In this document: positions 54,579 to 63,422 of the stretch, piece after piece | Numbering within the stretch: position 1 is the first letter of the stretch | Layout of the letters: each line of letters starts with the position of its first letter | Source: Pseudomonas moorei | GTDB taxonomy: Bacteria; Pseudomonadota; Gammaproteobacteria; Pseudomonadales; Pseudomonadaceae | Direction: 5' to 3' | NCBI RefSeq assembly: GCF_008801475.1 | Contig: NZ_VZPP01000006.1 | Span: 62,001-126,000 of the forward strand | DNA: 64,000 nucleotides | Notes under the pieces: generated by a model | Database searches by the model: none | What the model was told of the DNA's origin: nothing | The model's input: the letters and a program-made list of their open reading frames with translations, nothing else | Position numbers and translations under genes: made by a program

Positions 54579-55231
54579 GGCTGATCCTCCATGGCAACGG
54601 CCGTGTGCTTGGCGTGGGCATTGCGCTGACCACTGAGTTTCTCGACTTCACGGCTCAGCACCGTCGGGTCGGTGAACCCGTAATAACGCGTCCAGTGGCG
54701 GCTGTTGCCATCGCCGACCAGAATCAGCGGCGCATGGTTCTTGAAGTCGCCGCTGAAGGCGCCCAGGCCCTTGAGGGTTTCGTTGACCGACTGCGTGGTG
54801 CCGGTCAGCCAGCTCCAGCCCGGGCCATTCTGGAAGGTACGGGCATAATCGTTCAGGCGCTTGGCGTCATCGCGCTGCGGGTCGATGCTGATCGACACCA
54901 GTTGCACTTCGCTGCCCACCCGTGCGCCCAGCTGTTTCTGGACCTTGCCCATGATCGAAGACACCACCGGGCAGACCGTGGTGCAGCTGGTGTAGATAAA
55001 GCTCATGACCACGATCTTGTTGCTGACCAGGTCTTTTTCCAGGCGGACGGTTTTGCCGTTCTGATCCACCAGCGCCACGTCGGCGAATTTGACCTGGGTG
55101 CTCTCCTGACTGGCGCTCTTGGCCTGCATGTCGTGACCGGCATGTTCATCGGCCGAGTGGGCCAGTGCCTGGCCGATGCCCGCGGCCAGAAGGCAGAGGG
55201 TCAGCAGGCCGCGGTGTGCAAATCGGTTCAT
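54575..55231 (-). CDS. SCO1/SenC-family copper protein
   Basis: A 218-residue exported SCO protein (signal ending GQALA-HS), with a His/Met-containing early segment (HSADEHAGHDMQAK) that could bind copper. The copper motif is YTSCTTVCPV (CxxxC near residue 84) and the His is in FKNHAPLILVGDG. Paired with the SCO gene after it by a four-base overlap; together with the SCO-cytochrome at 27084 it makes three SCO proteins in the island. Confidence 0.88.
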   Translation of the reverse strand: MNRFAHRGLLTLCLLAAGIGQALAHSADEHAGHDMQAKSASQESTQVKFADVALVDQNGKTVRLEKDLVSNKIVVMSFIYTSCTTVCPVVSSIMGKVQKQLGARVGSEVQLVSISIDPQRDDAKRLNDYARTFQNGPGWSWLTGTTQSVNETLKGLGAFSGDFKNHAPLILVGDGNSRHWTRYYGFTDPTVLSREVEKLSGQRNAHAKHTAVAMEDQP

Positions 55232-55244
55232 GTCGATGTCCTCT

Positions 55245-57197
55245 TCAATGAGTCTGGCCGGGGGTCACCCGAACACTGGCAAAGGTCTGGTCGCCGAAAT
55301 TCGCCCCCAGTGACGCCGCACGCACGTGCAGGTACCAGGCGCCTTGTTGATTGAGGTCGACCGGGGCTTCATACACACCGTTGCCGACGTCCAGGGCTGC
55401 GACTTCCCGAGGCCGCGAAGTCGGCGCCAGGAAGTAGCGCACCAAAACGTCCTTGACCCCACTGCGCTCGGTTTTCTGCTTGCCCTGGACGATGCGGAAA
55501 CGCACGACATAAGGGTTGCCCAACGTGGCGGTAGAGGTGTCGAGCAGGAACTCCACACTGGGCACGCCGACGAGAGGCTCGAGGCTTTTGTTGGCCTCGA
55601 CCACGGTGGTGAAGCAATGGATGATGTTCGGCTGATTGAGCAGGAACGCCACGTCGAAACGTCCGGCCGGCGGCAGCTTGATCCGCGCGCTGTACAGCCC
55701 CGGCTCGATTTCGCGCAGACTGCGATCGATCACCAGCGCCGCCCGCGCCACTTGCCCGCGGTTGGGGTAACCGGACATCGGGGCGTTCATGCCTTCGGCG
55801 TAGAAGTAGGTGGTGTTGTCCACCGGATTGACCACAAACACCGCGTTGTCGTCCCGCGACACCGCCAGGCTTGAGGCCAATGGCAGGTCCCCGGCCAGGC
55901 GCGGTGCCTGGGGCCCGGCTTCGAAGCCCTGGCTGATCGGCGTGCGGCCTTCGCCGAGTGACGCCAGGTTGATCATCGTCACCTTGGGCGAGGCGAGGCC
56001 GCGAATATAGGCGTAGGCCTTGGTGAACACCACCTGATAGGGCTCGGCGGACACGTCCAGCTCATGGATCAGCGAGTCGGTGGCGGCGTCGATCACCGAG
56101 GCCTGGTTCTCCAGGGTATTGAGCACGATGCCGAAACGACCGTCGGCGCTGAACCCCATCGGGCCGAGGCCCTGCTTGACCTTGATCACCCGTCGCACCG
56201 ACTGGCTCGCCGCGTCCACCACCGTGACCGTGCCGTCCTTGCCATCGGCCACATAAGCCGCGCCGGACAGTGGCGAGTACACCACCGACAACGGGTGCGA
56301 GCCGGTCTTGAGTTGTTTGATCAGGGTCAGGCTGGCGATGTCGATGATGCTGAGGGTGCCGTCATCGCGATTGGTGACGAAGGCGAAACGGCTGTCCTTG
56401 CTGAAGGCGATTTCGTGGTGGCCGCCCCCCGTCGCCAGGTGTTTGAGGGTTTTCAGGCTGTGGGTGTCGATCACTGTGACCCCGGACTGCTCCGCTGCCT
56501 GTGCGTTGTTGCCGACCCACAGCAAGCGTTCGTCCGGTTGCAGCGCCACACGAACCGGGTGGCTGCCGGCCGCCACCGAATCCACCCGTTTGAATTGCTC
56601 GCTGTCGATCACCGCGACTTCACCCGCCGCCGGCATCGACACGAACACCCGCTTGTTGTCCCTGGGGGTGACCCAGTCCATTGGCGGTTGCTTGATGTCG
56701 ATCCGCGCCAGGGTGCTGGTAATGCCGCCCACCGACACCGACGGGTCGACCACCGAGACACTGGCATCGCGGTTCATCACCATGAGGAAGTAGCTGTTGA
56801 GATCGAGCAAGGGACGCGCGCCGATGCTCGACTTGAGGAACACCCCGACCCGCGCCTTGCAGCTCTGTTCGCGGCCCTGGGCCTGGTCGGCGGCAACGGT
56901 TTCCGGGTCCAGCCAGGCGCCGGGGGCAACGCCTGCCAAGGGTTGGCCGGAGGCCTTGTCGGTGATGCGGAACTGCACGTCGGCGAACTCCCCTTCGCGC
57001 AGTACGCCGTCCGCGGCCAGCGGCTTGACGTCGAGCGCCACCGACACGCCGTCACGCTCCAGCGACTGGCCGCTCCAGGTATCGGGCAATGCAACGTCGC
57101 TGAGCAAGGTCGGGGGTGATGTGCGCCATACCCCGAGGCAGATCAGCCCCACGCCGACAATCAACACACCGATGGCGATTTTGATGGTCCTGTTCAT
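55245..57197 (-). CDS. YVTN-type beta-propeller protein with flanking beta domains
   Basis: A 650-residue protein anchored or exported through an N-terminal hydrophobic segment (residues 5-25). A beta domain (about 35-125) with one Cys is followed by a seven-bladed type propeller of YVTN repeats (about 165-450: KRVFVSMPAAGEVAVIDSEQFK, RFAFVTNRDDGTLSIIDIAS, GAAYVADGKDGTVTVVDAASQ as separate blades). A C-terminal Ig-like region (FDVAFLLNQPNIIHCF, RREVAALDVGNGVYEAPVDL-like) follows. Relatives occur with copper oxidases and nitrite reductases. It is encoded between mnxG and the SCO genes, so it probably assists the oxidase; exact role unknown. Confidence 0.78.
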   Translation of the reverse strand: MNRTIKIAIGVLIVGVGLICLGVWRTSPPTLLSDVALPDTWSGQSLERDGVSVALDVKPLAADGVLREGEFADVQFRITDKASGQPLAGVAPGAWLDPETVAADQAQGREQSCKARVGVFLKSSIGARPLLDLNSYFLMVMNRDASVSVVDPSVSVGGITSTLARIDIKQPPMDWVTPRDNKRVFVSMPAAGEVAVIDSEQFKRVDSVAAGSHPVRVALQPDERLLWVGNNAQAAEQSGVTVIDTHSLKTLKHLATGGGHHEIAFSKDSRFAFVTNRDDGTLSIIDIASLTLIKQLKTGSHPLSVVYSPLSGAAYVADGKDGTVTVVDAASQSVRRVIKVKQGLGPMGFSADGRFGIVLNTLENQASVIDAATDSLIHELDVSAEPYQVVFTKAYAYIRGLASPKVTMINLASLGEGRTPISQGFEAGPQAPRLAGDLPLASSLAVSRDDNAVFVVNPVDNTTYFYAEGMNAPMSGYPNRGQVARAALVIDRSLREIEPGLYSARIKLPPAGRFDVAFLLNQPNIIHCFTTVVEANKSLEPLVGVPSVEFLLDTSTATLGNPYVVRFRIVQGKQKTERSGVKDVLVRYFLAPTSRPREVAALDVGNGVYEAPVDLNQQGAWYLHVRAASLGANFGDQTFASVRVTPGQTH

Positions 57198-57250
57198 GCC
57201 AACACTCCCCTTCAGATCTGTGTCTGCCTATCCAGCAGCGATGCCTGCTT

Positions 57251-57365
57251 CTGTGGCGAGGGAGCTTGCTCCCGCTTGAGTGCGCAGCACTCACAAAATC
57301 TGCATTGACAGTATGATTTTTGGGGCCGCTGCGCGGCCCAGCGGGAGCAAGCTCCCTCGCCACAG
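57251..57365. repeat. REPIN between mnxG and the propeller gene
   Basis: CTGTGGCGAGGGAGCTTGCTCC on the left is inverse to GGGAGCAAGCTCCCTCGCCACAG on the right, with GGGCCGC/GCGGCCC inside. It fills most of the 186-base gap in the operon and may modulate expression of the genes behind mnxG. Confidence 0.88.
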
Positions 57366-57402
57366 ACAATCAATCGCGCTCTCTCCTGCCGATTCCTCTC
57401 GC

Positions 57403-60400
57403 CTACGGCGCCGGTGCCGGCTCCGGTTCGTTGGTCACCCGCAGCAATCCCCACAGCCCGGCGGTGTTGCCGTAGGCGCCGTAATCGCGGAACAGGTAAT
57501 CACCCGGGATCGCGTTGCTGCCCCCGGCACTCGGGTGCATGAAGCTGAAGTGCGCCGCCGGCAGGATGCTTTCGTGGGCACCGATGTACATCGACATCGG
57601 GTTGTAGCCAAACCGCACCGAACCCACGCCAGGCATGCTCATCGGGTAGCCACCGGTGTCGCTCTTCTCGGACTGGAACGGGTTGACCGACCAGACGTGA
57701 CCGTCGAGCTGGAAGGTGGTGCCACGACTGCCACCGGTCGGCATCAGGATGTGCGTGCGGAACGGTTGACCCGGTTTGACGTACAGCACAGGCGTCTGCG
57801 GATCGCCCCCCACCAGCGCATTGCTGAAGGCCATGTGCGCGTTCGGCACATCGCCATAGCCATGCCCGTCGGCGTGGCCGAACGGAGCATCCGGGGCAAG
57901 ACCGAAGCGGTACCACATCGGCTCTGTCTTGAAGTTGATGGCCATGCTCGAGTTGTCCTGCGGATCGGTCGGTACACCCGCTTCCGAGGCAATGCCCTCC
58001 ACCGGACGACCATTGGCCCAGCGCATGTTCAATGCCTTCTGCCAGACCATGGCAAAGTCGCGATAGGGGGTTTGCCCGGGGGCGGTGACGGTCGCATTGA
58101 CCTTGCGTGTGTCTTCTGTCCAGGTGGCGCCGACCGGCAGGATACTCATCGCGCCGCCCAGTCCTTTTTGCGGCTGTTTGATCACGTCTGCCGGCGTGAT
58201 GTTCAGCCCGCCGAATTCCACCGCCGTGGCGTTGATGTTGTCGACACTGCGGCCCAGTTGGGTGATCGGCTTGCCTTCACGCTCCAGGTGCCCGGCGTAG
58301 TACTGATAGGTACGGGTCGGGTACGGTCCGGTGTTGCCCACCCGTGGCGGCACGGTCTGGATCGGGTTGGTGCCGACGTTGGTGCCGTCGGATTTGGTGA
58401 TGTCGTAAGCCAGCAATTGTGCATGCAGGCCCACGGTGCTCGATGGCCGCAGCAGGTTATTGCTGAAGGTGGTCGAGCCCTCGCCGTTGTTGCGGTCACG
58501 CTTGACCATGCCCATCACGGTGGCCGTCTGGGGCAGGTCCGGCATCACGCTGGGCAGACGGTTCTCCAGGGTGATGTTGATGCAGTCACCCGCCGCTGCA
58601 CGCAGCACCAGCGGTTCCACCGGCACGCCGGGTTTGAGTTTGCCAGTGACCGGATCAAGGTCGGTCTTGCGCACATAGAGGATCGCGGTCGGGTCATGCA
58701 ACGGCCCGCTTTGCCCACCGATGGTGAAGGTCACACCGTCTTGAGGGTCGGTCACGGTGACTTGCGGAATGCTCACCGCCCGCGAGTTGAAGACCAGTGT
58801 GCCGCCGGCCGGATTCAGCGGCCCGCCGACATGCTGCCCAAGCCCCGCCGAGTCACCGATGGCCAGCCCCAACGGGTTGCCGAGGATGTCGTTGGCCAGG
58901 GCCGCGACCACTTCATAGTTGCGTTGCGGGGTCGGCCGGGTACCGATGCCGTTGGGGTTGGCGCCGATCCGTGGGCAAGTGCCATCGAAGGCCACGGTGT
59001 TGCGCATGCCGGCCGGTTTCGGGTTGTTCGGCAGCGCGAACAGATCGTTGCGCTGGGCCGTGTAGTTGCGCATCACGCCCCAGATGCCGCTCCAGTAACC
59101 TTCGAGCGAGGCGTCCATCGAGTACAGGTAGTCACCGGTGGTGGCCGCCGAACTGGAGAGCATCGACACCGGTGCGATGAAGCCCATCTGCTCGGAAATC
59201 CCGATCATCTGCGACGCGCGCCAGCCGGAGTTGGAGCTGTTGCCGAAACCGGAGCCGCTTTGCAGCCACTTCACGCCGTGCAGGGTGACGTTGTGCTCCT
59301 CTTCGTGACCGCCGGCATGCACCCGCAGCCGCACGTTGTCGCCGGTGTAGGTGCGCAGCATCGGAGTGAATGGGTCACCCGGTTCGGCGCCGCCCTTGTT
59401 GATGTGCGGCGGGAACAGCGTGGTGCCGCCGGTTGGACCGGTGGCCGCGGTGATCAGGTTCGGCGCCAGGTTCATCGCCGGGATCGCACGGTCGGTACGG
59501 CTTTGCATGGCATACGCCAGGTCGCCGCCCAGGCCATCGGCCTGCATGCCGCGCTTGCCGTCCGGGCCGACCTTGTTCGGGTCGTACACCCGCAGGGCCA
59601 GCGGTTCGTTGCGGTAATTGACCACGAACATGCCGGGGTCATCGACCGAGATCGCTTGCGGGCAAGGCCGGTTTGGGCAGCCCTGCATCAAGCCGCCACG
59701 GGCTTCGACCACCTGCTCAAGCAGGGTCTCGGCTTCCTTGCGCACCGGCGGATTGATCGCGTAGCGGAAGCTGTCGGCGGTGGCCGGGAAGCTTTGCGCA
59801 TCAGGAATGCCATTGGGACCGGCGCCCACGTAGACGCCCGCTTCATAGGCGTGCTGGAAGTCGCTGTATTCGAGGAAGAACTCACGGAAGCTGTCGTTCT
59901 TGCCGTCACCGTCCAGGTCGCCGGTAGAGATCACCGCTTGCCACGAGGTCGGCCCACCGTCCTGCCGCGCGCCGCTGTACAACGGCTCGCCCGTTTCGGC
60001 GTGGAACCAGGTGGAACCGGCCGGTTCGGCCAGCACGGTGGCGTACAGGCCAATCTGTTGGTGCGTCGATGGGCCGAGGTGGTCGTGGGTGAAGATGGTG
60101 CCCAGGCCACGGTCGACGCCCTTGGTGTTCACCACCGGATCGACGAACCAGCGTTGCATCGCGGTGCGCGCCCCGACCCAGTCGGCCCGGCCGTATTGAC
60201 CGAAGAACGGGTGCGCCTTGGCTTTCGGGCACGCGGCCGTGCCGTCGCGCGGGTCGGTGCCTTCGCACTGGTTGAACTGGCGAATGGCGTGGATGCGTTC
60301 TTGCACGGCACCCGGAGAAAGGATGCCGTCTTCGTAGTTCCAGCCATTGGCCGAACCGTCGGCCGCTGTCAGGTCCCATTTCGGCAGGTGGATGTGCTGG

Positions 60401-63216
60401 CCGATCACGTCGGTCGGTGTGCGCACCTGATAGTCGTCCATTTCATAAACGGCCGGCACCAGGTTGGTTTGCTGGTACTGCACGCAATCGAAGGTGTTCA
60501 TGCGCATCACCAGCGGCTCTGGCGGACGCTGCTTGGTGATCACCGGCCAGGCGTCTTCCCACAGCGCGAGAATGCGCGCCTGCGGGAAGTGGTAGCCGAC
60601 TTTGTTGTACACCGCGTCGAACTGGATGTTCGCCGCCTTGTAGATGCGCGGACGGTCGGCGGTGAAGGTCGAGGCACCGCTGAACGACATGCCGTCGATC
60701 CGCTCGCCGCTGTTGAACTCGCCGCTGCCGGCGCTGCTGGTCAGGCGCTTGGCCCGGTCATCCATGCACGGTTCGTAGTACGGTGCGCCCGCCATCGGCA
60801 GCGCGCCGTTGGTGCGGAAGTTGCGCGCCACCACCTGGTTGCCCGGCAGCACGGCGAAGCTGGGGTGTTCTTTCTTGGCGTGGAACGCCATGGCTGCCTG
60901 TTCGACTTCGGTGCCTTCTTCCGGCAGGTACAGCGGCTTGGCGCGGGTCACTTCCTTGGAGAAATCCAGGGAGGTGGTCACGGTGTGCGCCTCGCCGCCG
61001 GAGGAGAAACCGTCCAGCGAGTGACGCCCCAGGCCGCCGTCCCAGCCACCGGACTGAGCCGGGTCGAGGTTGGCCCACAAGGCATTGCCACTCGACTTCA
61101 AGGCCTGGGCCTTGGCGGCGTCGAGCATGTCCAGCGGTGGGGTCGGCGGGCGTTGGCCGACCGAACTTTCCATGCCGCCGATCCAGAAGGGATAGCCGGG
61201 GTTTTTCAGGCTGCCGTCGGCGTTGCGGTTGGCTTCGCTGCGATCCACCAGCGCCAGCGAACCAATCGCCTGGGCGCCGCCGTTGCCACCATGATGCCCG
61301 CTGTCATCGTCGCCTGCTTCAACGTCATCATTGGCGGCCACAAGGGTCTCGCTGATTTTCGGCACGACTGCGACTTTGCCGGGCATCGGCGCCATGGCTT
61401 TGCCAGGCAACGGCACCACCGCCGGAATCGGCGTGCCGGCCACAATCTCACCGTCGGGCAAGGCCCGTGCGCCCGCCGCCGGTTTACCGCTGCGCAGGGC
61501 ATAGGGTTCGCTGTGGAAACCGTCGGCGCCCTGTTGCGAGACTTCGAGTCGGGTGCCCTCTTCAAAGACGTCATGGACCCGCCACATGCTCCACATGCCT
61601 TGGGCAAAGTGCGGGTAGAAGTGGCAGTGATAGATCGCATCGCCCGCTACCCGGTTACGGTTGCCCGAACCGCCGTTGGCGATTTCATAGGTGTAGCCGG
61701 CGCCCGGCCCGATGCCCTGGGCATCCACGTAGTCGGAGTTGTCGTCGTTGGGGTTGAACAGCCACTGATGGCCGTGCAGGTGAAAAATGTGCTGCTCATG
61801 GCCGTTGTGGGTATTGCGGAATTTGACGAAGTCGCCGATGTAGCTGTGGTTGACGTTGGACGGCTCGGATGGATACAGCGCCATGGTCGCCTTGACCCCG
61901 ACCTGATCGGTCCTGGGCACTTCACCGGGACGAATGTTTTCCAGCCCGGCGTTGGCCGGGACGTCCACCAGCATCGCCACGTCGCCGACGGTGTGAGAGC
62001 TGAGGAAGAATTCTTCATAGGCGCAGGACAGGCAATCGTGCATCGGCCCCACGCCCAGTCGGTTGGCCACGACCTCGGCGCCCATGCCGCCGGAACCGTA
62101 GTTGATCATGAAGCCATCGCGGGTCGGCTCCAGCACGTGGGCCATGACCGGGTCGGCCCAGTAACCTGGAAACGCCTGGGTCGCGGCGGTTTCATCCTGG
62201 AACTGCGAAGCGAAGTCGCGGAAAGGCTCCAGACGATTGGGCAGCGCCGGGTTGCGTTTGCCCACCGATTCCAGCGGATAGGTCGAGGGCGGGAAGCTGC
62301 CGTCGGCGTTGCTGCCCATGACGATGGCGTCGCTCTCGCTGGAGATGATTTCGTTGCCGTCGACCATGTTGATGATCGGCGTGCCGGCCTTGCCTTCCCG
62401 TATCCAGGGCTGGCGCTGCGGGTAGCGCGCCTGGTAATCGACAATCGGCTGGCCGGCCGGGGTGCGCCCGGTGGTGGCCAGGCGCATCTCTTCTTCGGTC
62501 ACGGTGTTGCGGTAGGTGCGACCGCCCTTGGGCACCACCACCACTTCGCCGAACAGCCCGTTGGCGACGTTGCCGGCCGCCCCTTCGCCACCGAAGGTCG
62601 CGCCCCGGCTGCTGGCGGCGAATGCGCCTTCACGCTCGGCGTACAAGGTGTAGCTGCGGGTGGCACCGGGCGGGATCAAGGTGTTGGCATTGCGTCCGGT
62701 GAACGATGCGATGTCGTCGATGGTGTTGACCGCTTGCATGCCGTTGACCTGAAAACCGACATGGCGGTCAGTGACCTGTTCATCGACCTTGAAGGCATTT
62801 TCGTTGCCGACTTCGACTTCGCCCTCCACTCCGCCATTTTCGTGGGAACCGGGGTTGGCCTGATAGGCCAGGAGGTTCTGCAGATTGATGGTCAGGCAAT
62901 CACCGGCGGCGACCCGCAGTACCAGCGGACGCGGACGCTTGTCGGGACGCAGCGACACCTTGCCCGGCACTGCGGCGCCGCCCTGAGCCAGGGAAATCTC
63001 ATGGTCATCGACCACGTCGCGACGCAACGCGAACATCATGCCGTTGACGTTTTGCGCACCGAGGCGGTTGAACATCAGTGGCTGGTCCAGCGCCACGACG
63101 TTGGCCACCAGGTTGCGCTCACAGCGCACTGCCGCTTCGGCCAGTTCGACGCCGAACATCGAGGCCGCCAGCAGCAACAAATGGAATACGGATGGTGCGT
63201 GGAAAATGCCGGTCAT
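57403..63216 (-). CDS. mnxG: Giant multicopper oxidase, MnxG-type Mn(II) oxidase
   Basis: A 1937-residue exported multicopper oxidase (signal ending ELAEA-AV). Many copper-ligand motifs are spread along it: FHLHGHQWLFNP (about residue 480), IYHCHFYPHFAQGMW (about 530, the HCHxxxHxxxGM type signature), GQHIHLPKW (about 938), FTHDHLGPSTH (about 1045), GGHEEEHNVTLHGVKW (about 1305), LDGHVWSVNPF (about 1842) and AHFSFMHPSAG (about 1890). Such multi-domain size is typical of MnxG of P. putida GB-1, an Mn(II) oxidase that works beside McoA. The ATG at 63216 follows GAGG; a GTG two codons earlier is possible. A strong sigma-54-like promoter lies at 63272. Confidence 0.9.
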   Translation of the reverse strand: MTGIFHAPSVFHLLLLAASMFGVELAEAAVRCERNLVANVVALDQPLMFNRLGAQNVNGMMFALRRDVVDDHEISLAQGGAAVPGKVSLRPDKRPRPLVLRVAAGDCLTINLQNLLAYQANPGSHENGGVEGEVEVGNENAFKVDEQVTDRHVGFQVNGMQAVNTIDDIASFTGRNANTLIPPGATRSYTLYAEREGAFAASSRGATFGGEGAAGNVANGLFGEVVVVPKGGRTYRNTVTEEEMRLATTGRTPAGQPIVDYQARYPQRQPWIREGKAGTPIINMVDGNEIISSESDAIVMGSNADGSFPPSTYPLESVGKRNPALPNRLEPFRDFASQFQDETAATQAFPGYWADPVMAHVLEPTRDGFMINYGSGGMGAEVVANRLGVGPMHDCLSCAYEEFFLSSHTVGDVAMLVDVPANAGLENIRPGEVPRTDQVGVKATMALYPSEPSNVNHSYIGDFVKFRNTHNGHEQHIFHLHGHQWLFNPNDDNSDYVDAQGIGPGAGYTYEIANGGSGNRNRVAGDAIYHCHFYPHFAQGMWSMWRVHDVFEEGTRLEVSQQGADGFHSEPYALRSGKPAAGARALPDGEIVAGTPIPAVVPLPGKAMAPMPGKVAVVPKISETLVAANDDVEAGDDDSGHHGGNGGAQAIGSLALVDRSEANRNADGSLKNPGYPFWIGGMESSVGQRPPTPPLDMLDAAKAQALKSSGNALWANLDPAQSGGWDGGLGRHSLDGFSSGGEAHTVTTSLDFSKEVTRAKPLYLPEEGTEVEQAAMAFHAKKEHPSFAVLPGNQVVARNFRTNGALPMAGAPYYEPCMDDRAKRLTSSAGSGEFNSGERIDGMSFSGASTFTADRPRIYKAANIQFDAVYNKVGYHFPQARILALWEDAWPVITKQRPPEPLVMRMNTFDCVQYQQTNLVPAVYEMDDYQVRTPTDVIGQHIHLPKWDLTAADGSANGWNYEDGILSPGAVQERIHAIRQFNQCEGTDPRDGTAACPKAKAHPFFGQYGRADWVGARTAMQRWFVDPVVNTKGVDRGLGTIFTHDHLGPSTHQQIGLYATVLAEPAGSTWFHAETGEPLYSGARQDGGPTSWQAVISTGDLDGDGKNDSFREFFLEYSDFQHAYEAGVYVGAGPNGIPDAQSFPATADSFRYAINPPVRKEAETLLEQVVEARGGLMQGCPNRPCPQAISVDDPGMFVVNYRNEPLALRVYDPNKVGPDGKRGMQADGLGGDLAYAMQSRTDRAIPAMNLAPNLITAATGPTGGTTLFPPHINKGGAEPGDPFTPMLRTYTGDNVRLRVHAGGHEEEHNVTLHGVKWLQSGSGFGNSSNSGWRASQMIGISEQMGFIAPVSMLSSSAATTGDYLYSMDASLEGYWSGIWGVMRNYTAQRNDLFALPNNPKPAGMRNTVAFDGTCPRIGANPNGIGTRPTPQRNYEVVAALANDILGNPLGLAIGDSAGLGQHVGGPLNPAGGTLVFNSRAVSIPQVTVTDPQDGVTFTIGGQSGPLHDPTAILYVRKTDLDPVTGKLKPGVPVEPLVLRAAAGDCINITLENRLPSVMPDLPQTATVMGMVKRDRNNGEGSTTFSNNLLRPSSTVGLHAQLLAYDITKSDGTNVGTNPIQTVPPRVGNTGPYPTRTYQYYAGHLEREGKPITQLGRSVDNINATAVEFGGLNITPADVIKQPQKGLGGAMSILPVGATWTEDTRKVNATVTAPGQTPYRDFAMVWQKALNMRWANGRPVEGIASEAGVPTDPQDNSSMAINFKTEPMWYRFGLAPDAPFGHADGHGYGDVPNAHMAFSNALVGGDPQTPVLYVKPGQPFRTHILMPTGGSRGTTFQLDGHVWSVNPFQSEKSDTGGYPMSMPGVGSVRFGYNPMSMYIGAHESILPAAHFSFMHPSAGGSNAIPGDYLFRDYGAYGNTAGLWGLLRVTNEPEPAPAP

Positions 63217-63271
63217 GATCACGGGCCTCGCTGTGGATGCTCACAGGGAATAATTCTCGACAACTCCGTTG

Positions 63272-63287
63272 AGCAATCCGCATGCCA
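63272..63287 (-). promoter_or_regulatory. Sigma-54-like promoter of mnxG
   Basis: On the minus strand TGGCAT-GCGGA-TTGCT, an almost perfect match to TGGCAC-N5-TTGCW. The -12 element is 56 bases before the mnxG ATG. It is the best sigma-54 match seen in the window. Confidence 0.8.
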
Positions 63288-63346
63288 TAAAAATTCTGTT
63301 TATTTTTCAGCCAGTTACGATTTTCAGTTGATAGCTCGGGGGATAA

Positions 63347-63367
63347 TTCCCCACTTATTCCCCACTT
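63347..63367. repeat. Tandem TTCCCCACTT half-sites upstream of mnxG
   Basis: TTCCCCACTT occurs at 63347-63356 and again at 63358-63367, an 11-base period of one helical turn. Each equals a half of the candidate MnxR palindrome (rc of GGGGAA) and of site 2 at 51403. They lie between the mnxG promoter and its full palindrome. Confidence 0.6.
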
Positions 63368-63386
63368 TTTCGCCGGGGCCACCCTG

Positions 63387-63404
63387 CCCCAATGTTGGGG
63401 AAAA
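63387..63404. promoter_or_regulatory. Candidate MnxR enhancer site upstream of mnxG
   Basis: CCCC-AATGTT-GGGGAAAA, with the same core as 32774-32791. It starts 100 bases upstream of the -24 element, the same distance as at mcoA. It also lies just downstream of the transglycosylase stop codon. Confidence 0.65.
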
Positions 63405-63422
63405 CCACCCCACGGCTTTCGC

